In this document: piece by piece, positions 1 through 7,167 of the stretch
How positions within the stretch are numbered: position 1 is the stretch's first letter
How the letters are laid out: each line of letters opens with the position of its first letter
Position numbers and translations under genes: made by a program
DNA from: Leptolyngbya sp. FACHB-8
Lineage (GTDB): Bacteria > Cyanobacteriota > Cyanobacteriia > Elainellales > Elainellaceae
Length of the DNA: 64,000 bases
Direction: 5' to 3'
Assembly (NCBI RefSeq): GCF_014695575.1
Contig: NZ_JACJOO010000064.1
Location: 62,001-126,000 of the forward strand
The notes under the pieces: generated by a model
What the model was told of the DNA's origin: nothing
The model's database searches: none
The model's input: only the letters and a program-made list of their open reading frames with translations

Positions 1-181
1 TGGCAGTGGCGATCGCCATCCCCGTTGACTTCCCGGCACCTGGTACTGCCGACACGGCCAGCGGCCCTTCCGTCCAATCGGCCAACGCCTGCTGGCCGGG
101 CCGCAATTGGTCGCGCAACTGTCGCAGTTGTACATCCAACTCCTGCCACCGTTGCTCAATATTCAGAAATGCGTCAACCAT
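1..181 (-). CDS. UvrD/Rep-like ATP-dependent helicase, N-terminal part (cut by window edge)
   Basis: The frame opens with ATG at 179-181 and runs off the left edge of the window, so only about 60 residues are visible. They contain a segment RPGQQALADW followed about 15 residues later by a Walker A motif, VPGAGKST. A Q-containing motif just ahead of GAGKST is the usual opening of superfamily 1 (UvrD/PcrA/Rep-type) helicases, which unwind DNA during repair. The call rests on these N-terminal motifs alone. The other helicase motifs and any RecB-like nuclease domain would lie outside the window. The gene points away from the CPBP gene, and an A-type repeat element lies between them. Confidence 0.7.
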   Translation of the reverse strand, partial: MVDAFLNIEQRWQELDVQLRQLRDQLRPGQQALADWTEGPLAVSAVPGAGKSTGMAIATA

Positions 182-254
182 ACCCTGACCTGACAGAGGG
201 GCTATCTAGCCCTATTCTCGCTTATAGCAATGTGCAAGTGCGTTAAGTGCAGAA

Positions 255-291
255 ACGGTGGTGTGGGGCACGAAGTGCCCCACACCACCGT
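255..291. repeat. Perfect 16-bp hairpin
   Basis: Arms 255-270 and 276-291 are perfectly complementary, with loop CGAAG. The stem ends in TGGGGCA, similar to the tips of the B-type hairpins. It lies just upstream of the helicase gene. Confidence 0.85.
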
Positions 292-331
292 ACTTAATCA
301 ACGTGCACAGCGCTATGTACAGAACTGACGC

Positions 332-546
332 AACCTGAGTTCACCTTTTTCAAGGACCATGTAAAGTCATTAGTTCGGACAGTTTTTCTGAAACCCTTGA
401 TTTTGCGTGCGCTTCGCGCACGCAAAATCAAGGGTTTCAGAAAAACTGTCCAGAGTATTGTAAAGTGCAACCCTTGAAAAAAGCGAGTTTTGCGTGCACA
501 AAGCGCACGCAAAACTCAGCACTTCAACTTATCCCAAACTCACGTT
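332..546 (+). repeat. A-type repeat element, copy A1, interrupted by a second hairpin
   Basis: The left end, AACCTGAGTTCAC, and the right end (528-546; reverse complement AACGTGAGTTTGGGATAAG) match the ends of the other A copies. The inner hairpin 485-517 (13-bp arms) carries the family core TTTTGCGTGC. The first inner hairpin of the family survives only as separated arms near 345-355 and 471-482. A 75-nt hairpin (377-451) sits between them. The element fills the gap upstream of the CPBP gene. Confidence 0.75.
377..451. repeat. Perfect 36-bp hairpin nested in element A1
   Basis: Arms 377-412 and 416-451 are perfectly complementary over 36 bp, with loop TTC. This is the longest stem in the window. 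The tip carries GCGTGCGC/GCGCACGC, the core shared with several other elements. It splits the first hairpin of element A1. Confidence 0.9.
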
Positions 547-679
547 ACGCAATTTTATTGGATGGGCTGTGTTTTACCCATCACATCCAGCAAATTTGGA
601 ACGAGGACGAGCGCTACGAGCTGAGATTCAGTACTTTGGTGGTATTGCATTGTACGCCACCTATCCCTGTAGCCAGCTT

Positions 680-1384
680 ATGGTTCAAGGTCAAATCAAG
701 CAAAAGGCAGCCCTCGCATTACTCCTGTTTGTGCCCGCAGCCAGCCTTGGTATTGCGGCCCGATTGTACAGTCCTGGCCTATTTGGGGCAATCACCTTTG
801 TTGCAACACGAGTATGGCTGATTGCACTGCCGCTGCTGTGGTTTCTAAAAGTGGATCGAGCACCTTTTACGCCCTCTCCTCCATCGGCGAAAGATTGGCG
901 AACTGGACTGGGACTGGGGCTCCTCATGCTGAGCATCATCTGGATAGCTTACGTATTAGGACAGCACTGGCTCAACCCCATAACAGTTCAGGAAAAAGCC
1001 CAACAAGTTGGCCTTACAAACCCCACGCTTTACATCGTAAGCACCCTTTACTTTACATTCATCAACTCCTTCATCGAGGAATACACCTGGCGCGGGTTCG
1101 TCTATCGTCACTGCGAAACCCTTATCCCCGGTCTTGGCGCAGTTTGTCTTGCAGCTCTCTGCTTCACCCTGCATCACACCATTGCGCTGGCCGCTTACAC
1201 AGGCAATGGGTGGGTTGTTCTATTAGGCTCTTTAGGGGTATTTAGCGCAGGGGCCTTGTGGTCCTGGTGCTATCTCACCTCTGGTTCTTTATGGGCCTGT
1301 TATATCAGTCATGTATTAGCAGATGTAGCGATCGCCCTCATCGGCTGGCAACTCCTCTTCAGCCCAACCATTTCCCTAACCTAA
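680..1384 (+). CDS. CPBP family intramembrane glutamic protease-like protein
   Basis: This is a multi-pass membrane protein of 234 residues. It carries the three conserved stretches of the CPBP (CAAX protease/bacteriocin-processing, Abi) family: EEYTWRGF near residue 133, then FTLHHT, then ISHVLAD near the C-terminus. In this family the glutamates and histidines form the active site of an intramembrane protease, but substrates are mostly unknown. The frame stays open upstream to 494, where it overlaps the A1 repeat. I chose the ATG at 680 because a hydrophobic N-terminus (ALALLLFVPAASL) follows it and the earlier residues look like translated repeat. No strong Shine-Dalgarno sequence is visible. 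A second CPBP gene lies at 58661-59245. Confidence 0.8.
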   Translation: MVQGQIKQKAALALLLFVPAASLGIAARLYSPGLFGAITFVATRVWLIALPLLWFLKVDRAPFTPSPPSAKDWRTGLGLGLLMLSIIWIAYVLGQHWLNPITVQEKAQQVGLTNPTLYIVSTLYFTFINSFIEEYTWRGFVYRHCETLIPGLGAVCLAALCFTLHHTIALAAYTGNGWVVLLGSLGVFSAGALWSWCYLTSGSLWACYISHVLADVAIALIGWQLLFSPTISLT

Positions 1385-1445
1385 AACTTGCCCTGCCAGT
1401 GAAGCACTCCTACCGGCAAACCATACGAACTGACCTACATACCCC

Positions 1446-1493
1446 TCACAAACCTGATCCAAACCCCACCAATGCGAAGCGGCCTAACACCAT
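1446..1493 (+). repeat. Dispersed 45-bp repeat, copy 1
   Basis: The segment holding CAAACCTGATC, then AATGCGAAGCGGCCTAACACCA, recurs inverted at 4899-4942. It is noncoding and lies between the CPBP gene and the terminator. Confidence 0.6.
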
Positions 1494-1507
1494 CGGTATT
1501 TCGCCAC

Positions 1508-1541
1508 AAAAAAAGCGACGGGCTAAACCGTCGCCTTTTTT
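1508..1541. terminator. Bidirectional rho-independent terminator
   Basis: GCGACGG and CCGTCGC form a 7-bp GC stem flanked by an A-run on the left and a T-run on the right. It can terminate both the CPBP gene (+) and thrS (-), which converge here. Confidence 0.85.
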
Positions 1542-1558
1542 AACTGAAAGAAAATGAC

Positions 1559-3385
1559 TTAAAAGTCCTTAAACTGGGCGATCGCCTCATCCATCCGCTG
1601 AATCACCTCACTCACCGCCAGGGAACCCAACTCTCCAGACGCCCGAGTCCGAATGCTCAGCGCTTGAGCCTCGACTTCCTTGGCCCCAACAATTGCCATG
1701 ACAGGAACTTTCTCCTTCTCAGCATTGCGGATCATCTTGCCCAGACGTTCGCCGCTCTCGTCAACTTCCGCGCGGATATTGTGCGATCGCATCTGCTCCA
1801 CCACCTGACGGCAGAACGGCAAAAACTCCTCCGTCACCGGCAGCAAACGGGCCTGAACCGGAGCCAACCAGAGCGGAAAATCCCCTGCATATTCCTCAAT
1901 CAAGATCCCAATTAACCTCTCTAAAGAGCCAAAAGGTGCCCGGTGAATCATCACAGGACGTTGACGAGAACCATCTTCCGCCACATATTCCAGGTCAAAC
2001 CGCTCCGGCAGGTTGTAGTCTACCTGCACCGTCCCCAACTGCCATTCCCGCTCCAGAGCATCCTGAACCATAAAGTCCAGCTTGGGACCATAGAAGGCCG
2101 CTTCCCCAACCCCCATGAAGTGAGGCAAGCCCAGGGTTTCAACCGCGCGCTGAATCGCATTCTGAGCCTTTTCCCAGGCATCATCACTTCCAATGTACTT
2201 ATCGGAATTGGGGTCACGGAAGCTGAGACGGGCCTTGAAGTTCCCCAAGTTAAGAGCCTTAAACACCGTCTGGATCAGGTCTACAACCTTCAGGAATTCA
2301 TCATCCAACTGATTCGGCGTCACGAAGAGGTGAGCATCATCCTGGGTAAAGCCGCGAACCCGCGTCAGACCGCCCAGTTCCCCCGACTGCTCATAGCGAT
2401 AGACCGTACCAAATTCCGCTAGACGTAAGGGCAGGTTTCGGTAAGAGCGCAGCTCAGACTTATAAATCTGCACGTGGAATGGGCAGTTCATCGCCTTCAG
2501 CACAAACCCCTCTTCCTGCTGACGGGTTTCGTCGTTATCTGACATCAGCGGGAACAGGTCATCCCGATACTTCTGCCAGTGCCCCGAAGTCTTGAACAAA
2601 TCTACCCGTCCGATGTGAGGAGTCACAACAGGAAGATAACCCCGCCGGATTTGCTCCTGCTTCAGATAATCCTCCAACGTGGAGCGCAGGAGAGTGCCTT
2701 TTGGTGTCCACAGAGGCAAACCTGGGCCAACCAGATCACTAAATACAAACAGCCCCAGTTCTTTGCCCAGCCTGCGGTGGTCGCGACGAATGGCCTCTTC
2801 CTTGCGGCGTTTGTACTCAGCGAGCTGCTCAGGCGTCTCCCAAGCGGTACCGTAGATACGCTGCAATTGCGCCTTCTTCTCGTCACCTCGCCAGTAAGCT
2901 CCAGCCACGCTCTCCAGATCGATCGCATCGGGATTAATCATCTCCGTGTTCTCGACGTGAGGACCCGCACAGAGATCCCACCAGGCCTCTCCCAGGTGAT
3001 AAATGGTGATCGGCTCTTTCAGGTCCTCCAGGATTTCAAGCTTGTAAGGCTCCTGGATGGACTGGATCCGCTTCGTCGCTTCTTCTCGACTCACCTCTTC
3101 GCGGATAACCGGCAGCTTACGGCGGATAATTTTAGCCATTTCTTTTTTAATAGCCTTGAGATCTTTCTCGGTGAAAGGTTCTGGGCTATCAAAGTCGTAA
3201 TAAAACCCGTTCTCGATCCAGGGGCCAATTGTCACCTGGGCCTTAGGAAAGAGTTTCTGCACTGCCATCGCCATAACGTGCGACGCAGTGTGACGAATCT
3301 TTTGGAGGGTTTCGGATTCGCTGGTCTTGGGCAGATAGATCTTTTCCGCTGGAGAAGGAGCCACGGGTGGCAGATCGTTTGGCAT
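1559..3385 (-). CDS. thrS: Threonyl-tRNA synthetase
   Basis: This enzyme charges tRNA-Thr with threonine in the cytoplasm. The N-terminal editing domain begins around IRHTASHVMAMAV and includes the HxxxH-type metal site (HTASH). The class II catalytic core follows, with motif 2 near FGTVYRYEQSGEL, then VQVDYNLPERF and the motif 3 region HRAPFGSLERLIG. An anticodon-binding domain closes the protein. It is about 608 residues and lacks the N-terminal TGS domain, as cyanobacterial ThrRS usually does. An in-frame GTG at 3397 is a possible earlier start. I prefer the ATG at 3385, but neither has a clear ribosome-binding site. The gene converges on the CPBP gene over a shared terminator. Confidence 0.97.
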   Translation of the reverse strand: MPNDLPPVAPSPAEKIYLPKTSESETLQKIRHTASHVMAMAVQKLFPKAQVTIGPWIENGFYYDFDSPEPFTEKDLKAIKKEMAKIIRRKLPVIREEVSREEATKRIQSIQEPYKLEILEDLKEPITIYHLGEAWWDLCAGPHVENTEMINPDAIDLESVAGAYWRGDEKKAQLQRIYGTAWETPEQLAEYKRRKEEAIRRDHRRLGKELGLFVFSDLVGPGLPLWTPKGTLLRSTLEDYLKQEQIRRGYLPVVTPHIGRVDLFKTSGHWQKYRDDLFPLMSDNDETRQQEEGFVLKAMNCPFHVQIYKSELRSYRNLPLRLAEFGTVYRYEQSGELGGLTRVRGFTQDDAHLFVTPNQLDDEFLKVVDLIQTVFKALNLGNFKARLSFRDPNSDKYIGSDDAWEKAQNAIQRAVETLGLPHFMGVGEAAFYGPKLDFMVQDALEREWQLGTVQVDYNLPERFDLEYVAEDGSRQRPVMIHRAPFGSLERLIGILIEEYAGDFPLWLAPVQARLLPVTEEFLPFCRQVVEQMRSHNIRAEVDESGERLGKMIRNAEKEKVPVMAIVGAKEVEAQALSIRTRASGELGSLAVSEVIQRMDEAIAQFKDF

Positions 3386-3876
3386 TGGATTGAACACTTT
3401 AGGAATAACAACGTATGACGGGCGGGGGGAATGCCGATAACATTCATCACCGTCTAGCCGCCACCCTCTGGATGGCAGTTCTTCTATCTTAAGCCGTCAA
3501 ATTCGCAAGGGGTGACCTTTATACCAAATGAAGCTGAGTCTTATGATCTGAGCCCTGACGGGTAGGGCTTAGACCATAGGACTCAGTTTCGTATTGAAAA
3601 AAATATCATAGTCAGCTCTACATAGCCCGAACTTAAGTCCTATAGATCAATAGATCAAGAGCCATACCTGACCCTATAGTCAACGTGAACAGACACAGTA
3701 GTGACTTTAGTCAGACCATTTGACGCAAACCTTAATTTTGTATATAGAAGACACACAAAGCCAAAATTGAGAAAAACTATGTGAACTATAGCTTTGCCAT
3801 AGTCATGAAAAATTATTACGAAACGTAAATCGCGTTAAGATTACCAGTAATGTAGGAACAAGTTTTATAAAATCAG
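3386..3876. other. Divergent intergenic region (thrS / DUF2605)
   Basis: This 491-bp gap separates divergent genes and should hold both promoters. The only structure I see is the imperfect inverted repeat at 3526-3595. The right half is AT-rich, and no reading frame is convincing. Confidence 0.6.
3526..3595. repeat. Imperfect 30-bp inverted repeat
   Basis: Arms 3526-3555 and 3564-3595 pair with a few mismatches around the loop GACGGGT. It lies about 140 bp upstream of the thrS start. No second copy was noticed in the window. Confidence 0.6.
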
Positions 3877-4203
3877 ATGTTTGACGCGCATCCCCCAGAG
3901 CAAGAGGTCCTGAGTTCATTGCTGAAGCCGCTCCTGGAAGATTTTCAGTATTGGTTTGGGCGATCGCGCACCCTGCTTGAAGAACAAACGATTGATTTTT
4001 TAGGGTCAGAGGCACAAGCAGCTCTGCTAGAGAAAATCAAACAGGCTGAGCAGGAAGTTCGTACTTCTGAGCTTCTACTAAATGCAACGGATGGTCAGGC
4101 TGGCGTAGAAACAGGGGTTTTAATGAACTGGCACCGTCTGGTTTCCGAATGCTGGCAAGTGGCTATCCGTTATCGTTTAGAGTCCTCTCCACAACAAAAT
4201 TAA
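3877..4203 (+). CDS. DUF2605 domain-containing protein
   Basis: This is a soluble protein of 108 residues with no membrane segment. The LLEDFQYWFGRSRTLLEEQ stretch and the downstream helical region (LLEKIKQAEQEVRTSELL) match my recollection of DUF2605, a small cyanobacterial family of unknown function. The gene is followed after 48 bp by a DUF2973 gene on the same strand. These two families commonly sit side by side in cyanobacteria, which supports both calls. It is probably cotranscribed with its neighbour and ended by the terminator at 4642-4679. Function is unknown. Confidence 0.75.
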   Translation: MFDAHPPEQEVLSSLLKPLLEDFQYWFGRSRTLLEEQTIDFLGSEAQAALLEKIKQAEQEVRTSELLLNATDGQAGVETGVLMNWHRLVSECWQVAIRYRLESSPQQN

Positions 4204-4251
4204 ACCGATTAAGATCTAAATACAGCGCTCTGCATACAAGCACACCCCCGT

Positions 4252-4557
4252 ATGTTGCACTTACTTTATATCCTCGCTTTTACCATTCTGGCTTTCCTGG
4301 CGGTTATGAACATGGTTCGTAACCTGATGACGCTTGGCTCAGAGGCCAGTCGGCCTGTAGGTTCCGGGAGACCGGGTTCAGGGCAACGGCGTAATCCCCC
4401 TCACCCTGAGTTGGTTGACGAAAGTGGCAGCTTGATTGACGAACCCTATTTGGTGATGAAGTCAATCTCAGTAGATGATGCCCGAGAACGTCTGGATGCT
4501 CTGTACGAATCCTCTCCTGGCCCTAGCACGCTAGATAAAGGCCCAGATGAAAGCTGA
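4252..4557 (+). CDS. DUF2973 domain-containing membrane protein
   Basis: This protein of 101 residues has one N-terminal hydrophobic helix (LLYILAFTILAFLAVMNM) and a soluble, proline- and acid-rich tail ending EPYLVMKSISVDDARERLDALY. That pattern fits DUF2973, a cyanobacterial single-pass protein family of unknown function. It follows the DUF2605 gene, its usual neighbour. The tail would face the cytoplasm or lumen; the sequence does not say which. Confidence 0.75.
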   Translation: MLHLLYILAFTILAFLAVMNMVRNLMTLGSEASRPVGSGRPGSGQRRNPPHPELVDESGSLIDEPYLVMKSISVDDARERLDALYESSPGPSTLDKGPDES

Positions 4558-4641
4558 GGTTTGAGATGCAGAGCGAGGGTAGGTTGCATCTATCCCTCTA
4601 AGTTTTTAAGAACAGGTCAGAAAATCTCACCCGTTCTATTC

Positions 4642-4679
4642 AAAGGGAAGTGCGCGGTTTAATCGCACTTCCCTTTTTG
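4642..4679 (+). terminator. Rho-independent terminator after DUF2973 gene
   Basis: A 13-bp stem (AAAGGGAAGTGCG with CGCACTTCCCTTT) is followed by a T-run. It closes the DUF2605-DUF2973 unit. Confidence 0.85.
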
Positions 4680-4898
4680 TCATGCCTTATGGGATGAGCG
4701 TCTTGCCCATTTGGATCTTTACTCCCGTAGTGCATGGACTACAGGTAAGTTTTTGGACAGAAATCTTTGTAGTGGTACTTCGAGGGAGTGGGTAGGTGTC
4801 AATAGTCCTACTTGGAGGTGCATCGCCCTCCAAACCTCCCGACTCGGGGACGGGGTGCCCCTCCCCCAGACCCTCTAGGCAAGGAGATTTTGCAAGGG

Positions 4899-4942
4899 TG
4901 GTGTTAGGCCGCTTCGCATCTGTGAGGTTTTGATCAGGTTTG
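4899..4942 (-). repeat. Dispersed 45-bp repeat, copy 2 (inverted)
   Basis: The reverse complement reads CAAACCTGATCAAAACC, then ATGCGAAGCGGCCTAACACCA. It matches 1446-1493 with few differences. Confidence 0.6.
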
Positions 4943-5030
4943 GGTGATGAGATTGCACCTCGTACTAGACCTCCTGTGTTGAATATTGTGCGGCTCTGCC
5001 GCATAACATTCAATGCCCTTAACAAGTGCT

Positions 5031-5648
5031 TTAAGCTTTCACAGGAACTCCAAAGCTAGCCAAGAGTTCTGTTCCCACTTGAACGTAATCTTGCCAGCCT
5101 TCTAAAGCGCGGGGATCTTTGATGGCGGCGATCGCAGTTCCTGCTTGAGCTGCTTTCTGGTAAGCCGAAAGGCGGCGGATACCGGTTTCGAAGACAGGCA
5201 TTTTTGCGTCCTGAAGCATGGCTTTGACGCGATCGCCATCCCTATTTGGCTTGGGTGGCACAATCGTAATCAAAATTCGGTAGCGGGTTGCGCCTACCTC
5301 GTGGAGATGTTCCAGGGTCAATGTCAGGGCATCCAGGGCCAGGACATCTGGCGTTGTAGGTAGCACCAGCAAATCACAGCCGTCGGTAAGTAGGGCCAAA
5401 TCTTCGTGGGCAGGGCGGGCGCGGGTGTCGATCACTACGTAATCGAAGCGGCGGATACGGGAGGGCGATCGCCACTCATCAATCACTTCAAAGGGAAGGC
5501 TACCCCGGCTAGCCCAGGTCGTTGCCGAACGGTTGGGATCCGCATCAATCAGCAGAGTTTCTCCCTGGGTTTGCAAAAATGCCGCCAGGTGAATAGCCGT
5601 TGTGGTTTTGCCAACCCCACCTTTAAAACTGGCGACGGTAATGATCAT
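5031..5648 (-). CDS. Orphan ParA/MinD-family ATPase
   Basis: This is a P-loop ATPase of 205 residues. The deviant Walker A motif KGGVGKTT at residues 9-16 keeps the signature lysine, LLIDADPN forms Walker A', and YVVIDTRARP is the Walker B/switch II region. ParA proteins form gradients on the nucleoid and position plasmids, chromosomes or protein bodies. No parB, parS-like site or second cargo gene lies next to it, so the cargo is unknown. A carboxysome-positioning (McdA-like) role is a thought prompted only by the ccm operon 9 kb away. A soj-type chromosome role is equally open. It diverges from the prenyltransferase gene with 163 bp between them. Confidence 0.85.
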   Translation of the reverse strand: MIITVASFKGGVGKTTTAIHLAAFLQTQGETLLIDADPNRSATTWASRGSLPFEVIDEWRSPSRIRRFDYVVIDTRARPAHEDLALLTDGCDLLVLPTTPDVLALDALTLTLEHLHEVGATRYRILITIVPPKPNRDGDRVKAMLQDAKMPVFETGIRRLSAYQKAAQAGTAIAAIKDPRALEGWQDYVQVGTELLASFGVPVKA

Positions 5649-5811
5649 CGAAGGTACAGACGTCCTATCCTACAAATCGTCGTTGGTTGTTATAAAGAGG
5701 ACAGGCTCTATCCCGGCCTTAACAACCACTTTCCCATTGTCGAGGCTGGTGCCACGGTTTTGGGTTCCCTTTCCGGCAAAATGAAGAAGTAGCCGCCTTG
5801 ATAGTCTGCCC

Positions 5812-6693
5812 ATGTTGACCGAGCAAAATCCCAGAAAAGAACCGACCTGGCTTACGATTATTCGGCTGCTGCGCTGGCATAAACCCGCCGGACGCCTCAT
5901 TCTCATGATCCCTGCACTGTGGGCAGTGGTACTGGCATCTCGCGGTGCGCCGCCGCTGCTCCTGGTGGGCATTATTGTCCTCGGCACCCTGGCTACTAGC
6001 GCCGCGGGCTGTGTCATCAACGACCTCTGGGACCGAAATATTGACCCACAGGTGCAGCGTACCCGCACTCGCCCTTTGGCTTCCCGTGCCCTGACAATTC
6101 AAACGGGCATTGTGGTTCTGCTGGTGTCTCTCCTGTGTGCTTATGGCTTGTCCCGCTTCTTAAATCCATTGAGTTTTTGGCTGTGTGTGGCGGCAGTTCC
6201 GGTCATTCTGCTATACCCCGGTGCAAAGCGAGTGTTTCCTGTGCCGCAGTTGGTGCTGGCGATCGCCTGGGGGTTTGCCGTCCTGATTAGCTGGACAGCG
6301 GTCACTGGCTCTTTAGAGCCTGCTACCTTCTGGCTTTGGGGGGCAACCGTTACATGGACCCTAGGCTTTGATACGGTATACGCTATGGCTGATCGAGAAG
6401 ACGATCGCCGGATTGGGGTAAATTCCAGCGCATTATTTTTTGGCAAACACGCACCGTTAGCTGTGGGTATCTTTTTTGCCGCGACGGTGGTGTTGCTAGC
6501 GATCGAGGGCGTCGCATTATCCCTCAACTGGATGTATTGGTTAACAGTGGTGTTTGCAGCGATCGCCTGGGTTCGTGAAACCTGGCAGTTGACGCCATCG
6601 CAACCTCACCCATCCATCTATGGCAAAATTTTTGGTCAGAATGTTTGGATTGGTTTCATCCTTCTGGCTGGCATGATTCTTGGCAGTCTCTAA
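5812..6693 (+). CDS. plqA: 4-hydroxybenzoate polyprenyltransferase (UbiA family), likely PlqA
   Basis: This is a membrane prenyltransferase of 293 residues with about eight hydrophobic segments. The two Asp-rich substrate motifs of the UbiA family are present: NDLWDRNID (allylic diphosphate/Mg site) and DREDDRRIGVNS. In cyanobacteria the closest role is 4-hydroxybenzoate solanesyltransferase, the membrane step of plastoquinone synthesis. Chlorophyll synthase and tocopherol or menaquinone prenyltransferases share the fold, but the R-T-R-TRPL stretch after the first motif and the length favour PlqA/UbiA. It stands alone and diverges from the ParA gene. Confidence 0.85.
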   Translation: MLTEQNPRKEPTWLTIIRLLRWHKPAGRLILMIPALWAVVLASRGAPPLLLVGIIVLGTLATSAAGCVINDLWDRNIDPQVQRTRTRPLASRALTIQTGIVVLLVSLLCAYGLSRFLNPLSFWLCVAAVPVILLYPGAKRVFPVPQLVLAIAWGFAVLISWTAVTGSLEPATFWLWGATVTWTLGFDTVYAMADREDDRRIGVNSSALFFGKHAPLAVGIFFAATVVLLAIEGVALSLNWMYWLTVVFAAIAWVRETWQLTPSQPHPSIYGKIFGQNVWIGFILLAGMILGSL

Positions 6694-6729
6694 TATTTTT
6701 TCAATCTGAGATTGTGTATGAATAACCTG

Positions 6730-6782
6730 TAAAAGTTTTTGAGGGAGAAGCGGCTAAGCCGCTTCTCCCTCAAAAACTTTTA
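6730..6782. repeat. 25-bp near-perfect hairpin
   Basis: Arms 6730-6754 and 6758-6782 pair around the loop TAA. It lies 37 bp after the prenyltransferase stop and may also act as a terminator, since T-runs flank both sides. Confidence 0.85.
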
Positions 6783-6817
6783 TTGATAATTCTAAATAAC
6801 CTGAGTCCGGTTTAAGT

Positions 6818-6941
6818 AACCTTAGTTCGGGATAAGCCCAAAAGCCCATTTTTGCGTGCGCGAAGCGCACGCAAAAATGGGCTTTTTCGAGTGCCGCGCT
6901 TTGCGCGGCACTCGAAAAAGCCCTTAACCCGAACTGGGGTT
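6818..6941 (-). repeat. A-type repeat element, copy A2
   Basis: The left end AACCTTAGTTCGGGATAAG and the right end (6923-6941; reverse complement AACCCCAGTTCGGGTTAAG) form 19-bp imperfect terminal inverted repeats. Inside are two perfect hairpins: 6841-6885 (21-bp stem, loop GAA, core TTTTTGCGTGCGC) and 6879-6923 (21-bp stem, loop TTT). The two stems share the GGGCTTT arm, so they cannot both form fully at once. Confidence 0.85.
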
Positions 6942-7167
6942 AAGTACAGGAGAAAAATTAAAACCCTTCCAAAACCTGAGTTTTTTGTTGCAGTAGCTTT
7001 GTCACGGCAACGAAAAAATTCGGGTTTAGAGGTTTTGCTTGAGGTTGAGCTTTTTAGTAAAGTGCGTTCTTCCCTTCGTGGCTGATTTTAAGAAGCTTTA
7101 CTGCCCCTTCCCCAAATCTTTCAAAACCCGTCATAACAGCAGATAAAGCCCACGTCTTTGTCTTGAC

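Larger units (their letters stand above)
4558..5030. other. Intergenic region with terminator and dispersed repeat
   Basis: After the terminator at 4642-4679, this stretch holds the inverted second copy of a dispersed repeat (4899-4942). No convincing gene is present. The minus-strand frame 4687-5025 translates to a repeat-derived, low-quality sequence. Confidence 0.6.
6694..7167. other. Intergenic region packed with hairpin repeats
   Basis: It holds a 25-bp hairpin (6730-6782), a lone A-type end at 6798-6816 (AACCTGAGTCCGGTTTAAG) and the complete A2 element (6818-6941). The remaining 220 bp before the next gene has no clear signal. The frame at 6852-7085 runs through the repeat and is not a gene. 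Confidence 0.7.

Noticed and set aside
2579-3418. Long plus-strand frame opposite thrS (279 codons)
   Set aside because: It lies wholly antisense to a clear ThrRS, and its translation has no recognisable motif. It is a shadow frame.
4687-5025. Minus-strand frame of 112 codons
   Set aside because: It overlaps the dispersed repeat (4899-4942), has low-complexity Pro/Gly/Ser content, and shares its KRPNT phrase with the other copy of the repeat only.
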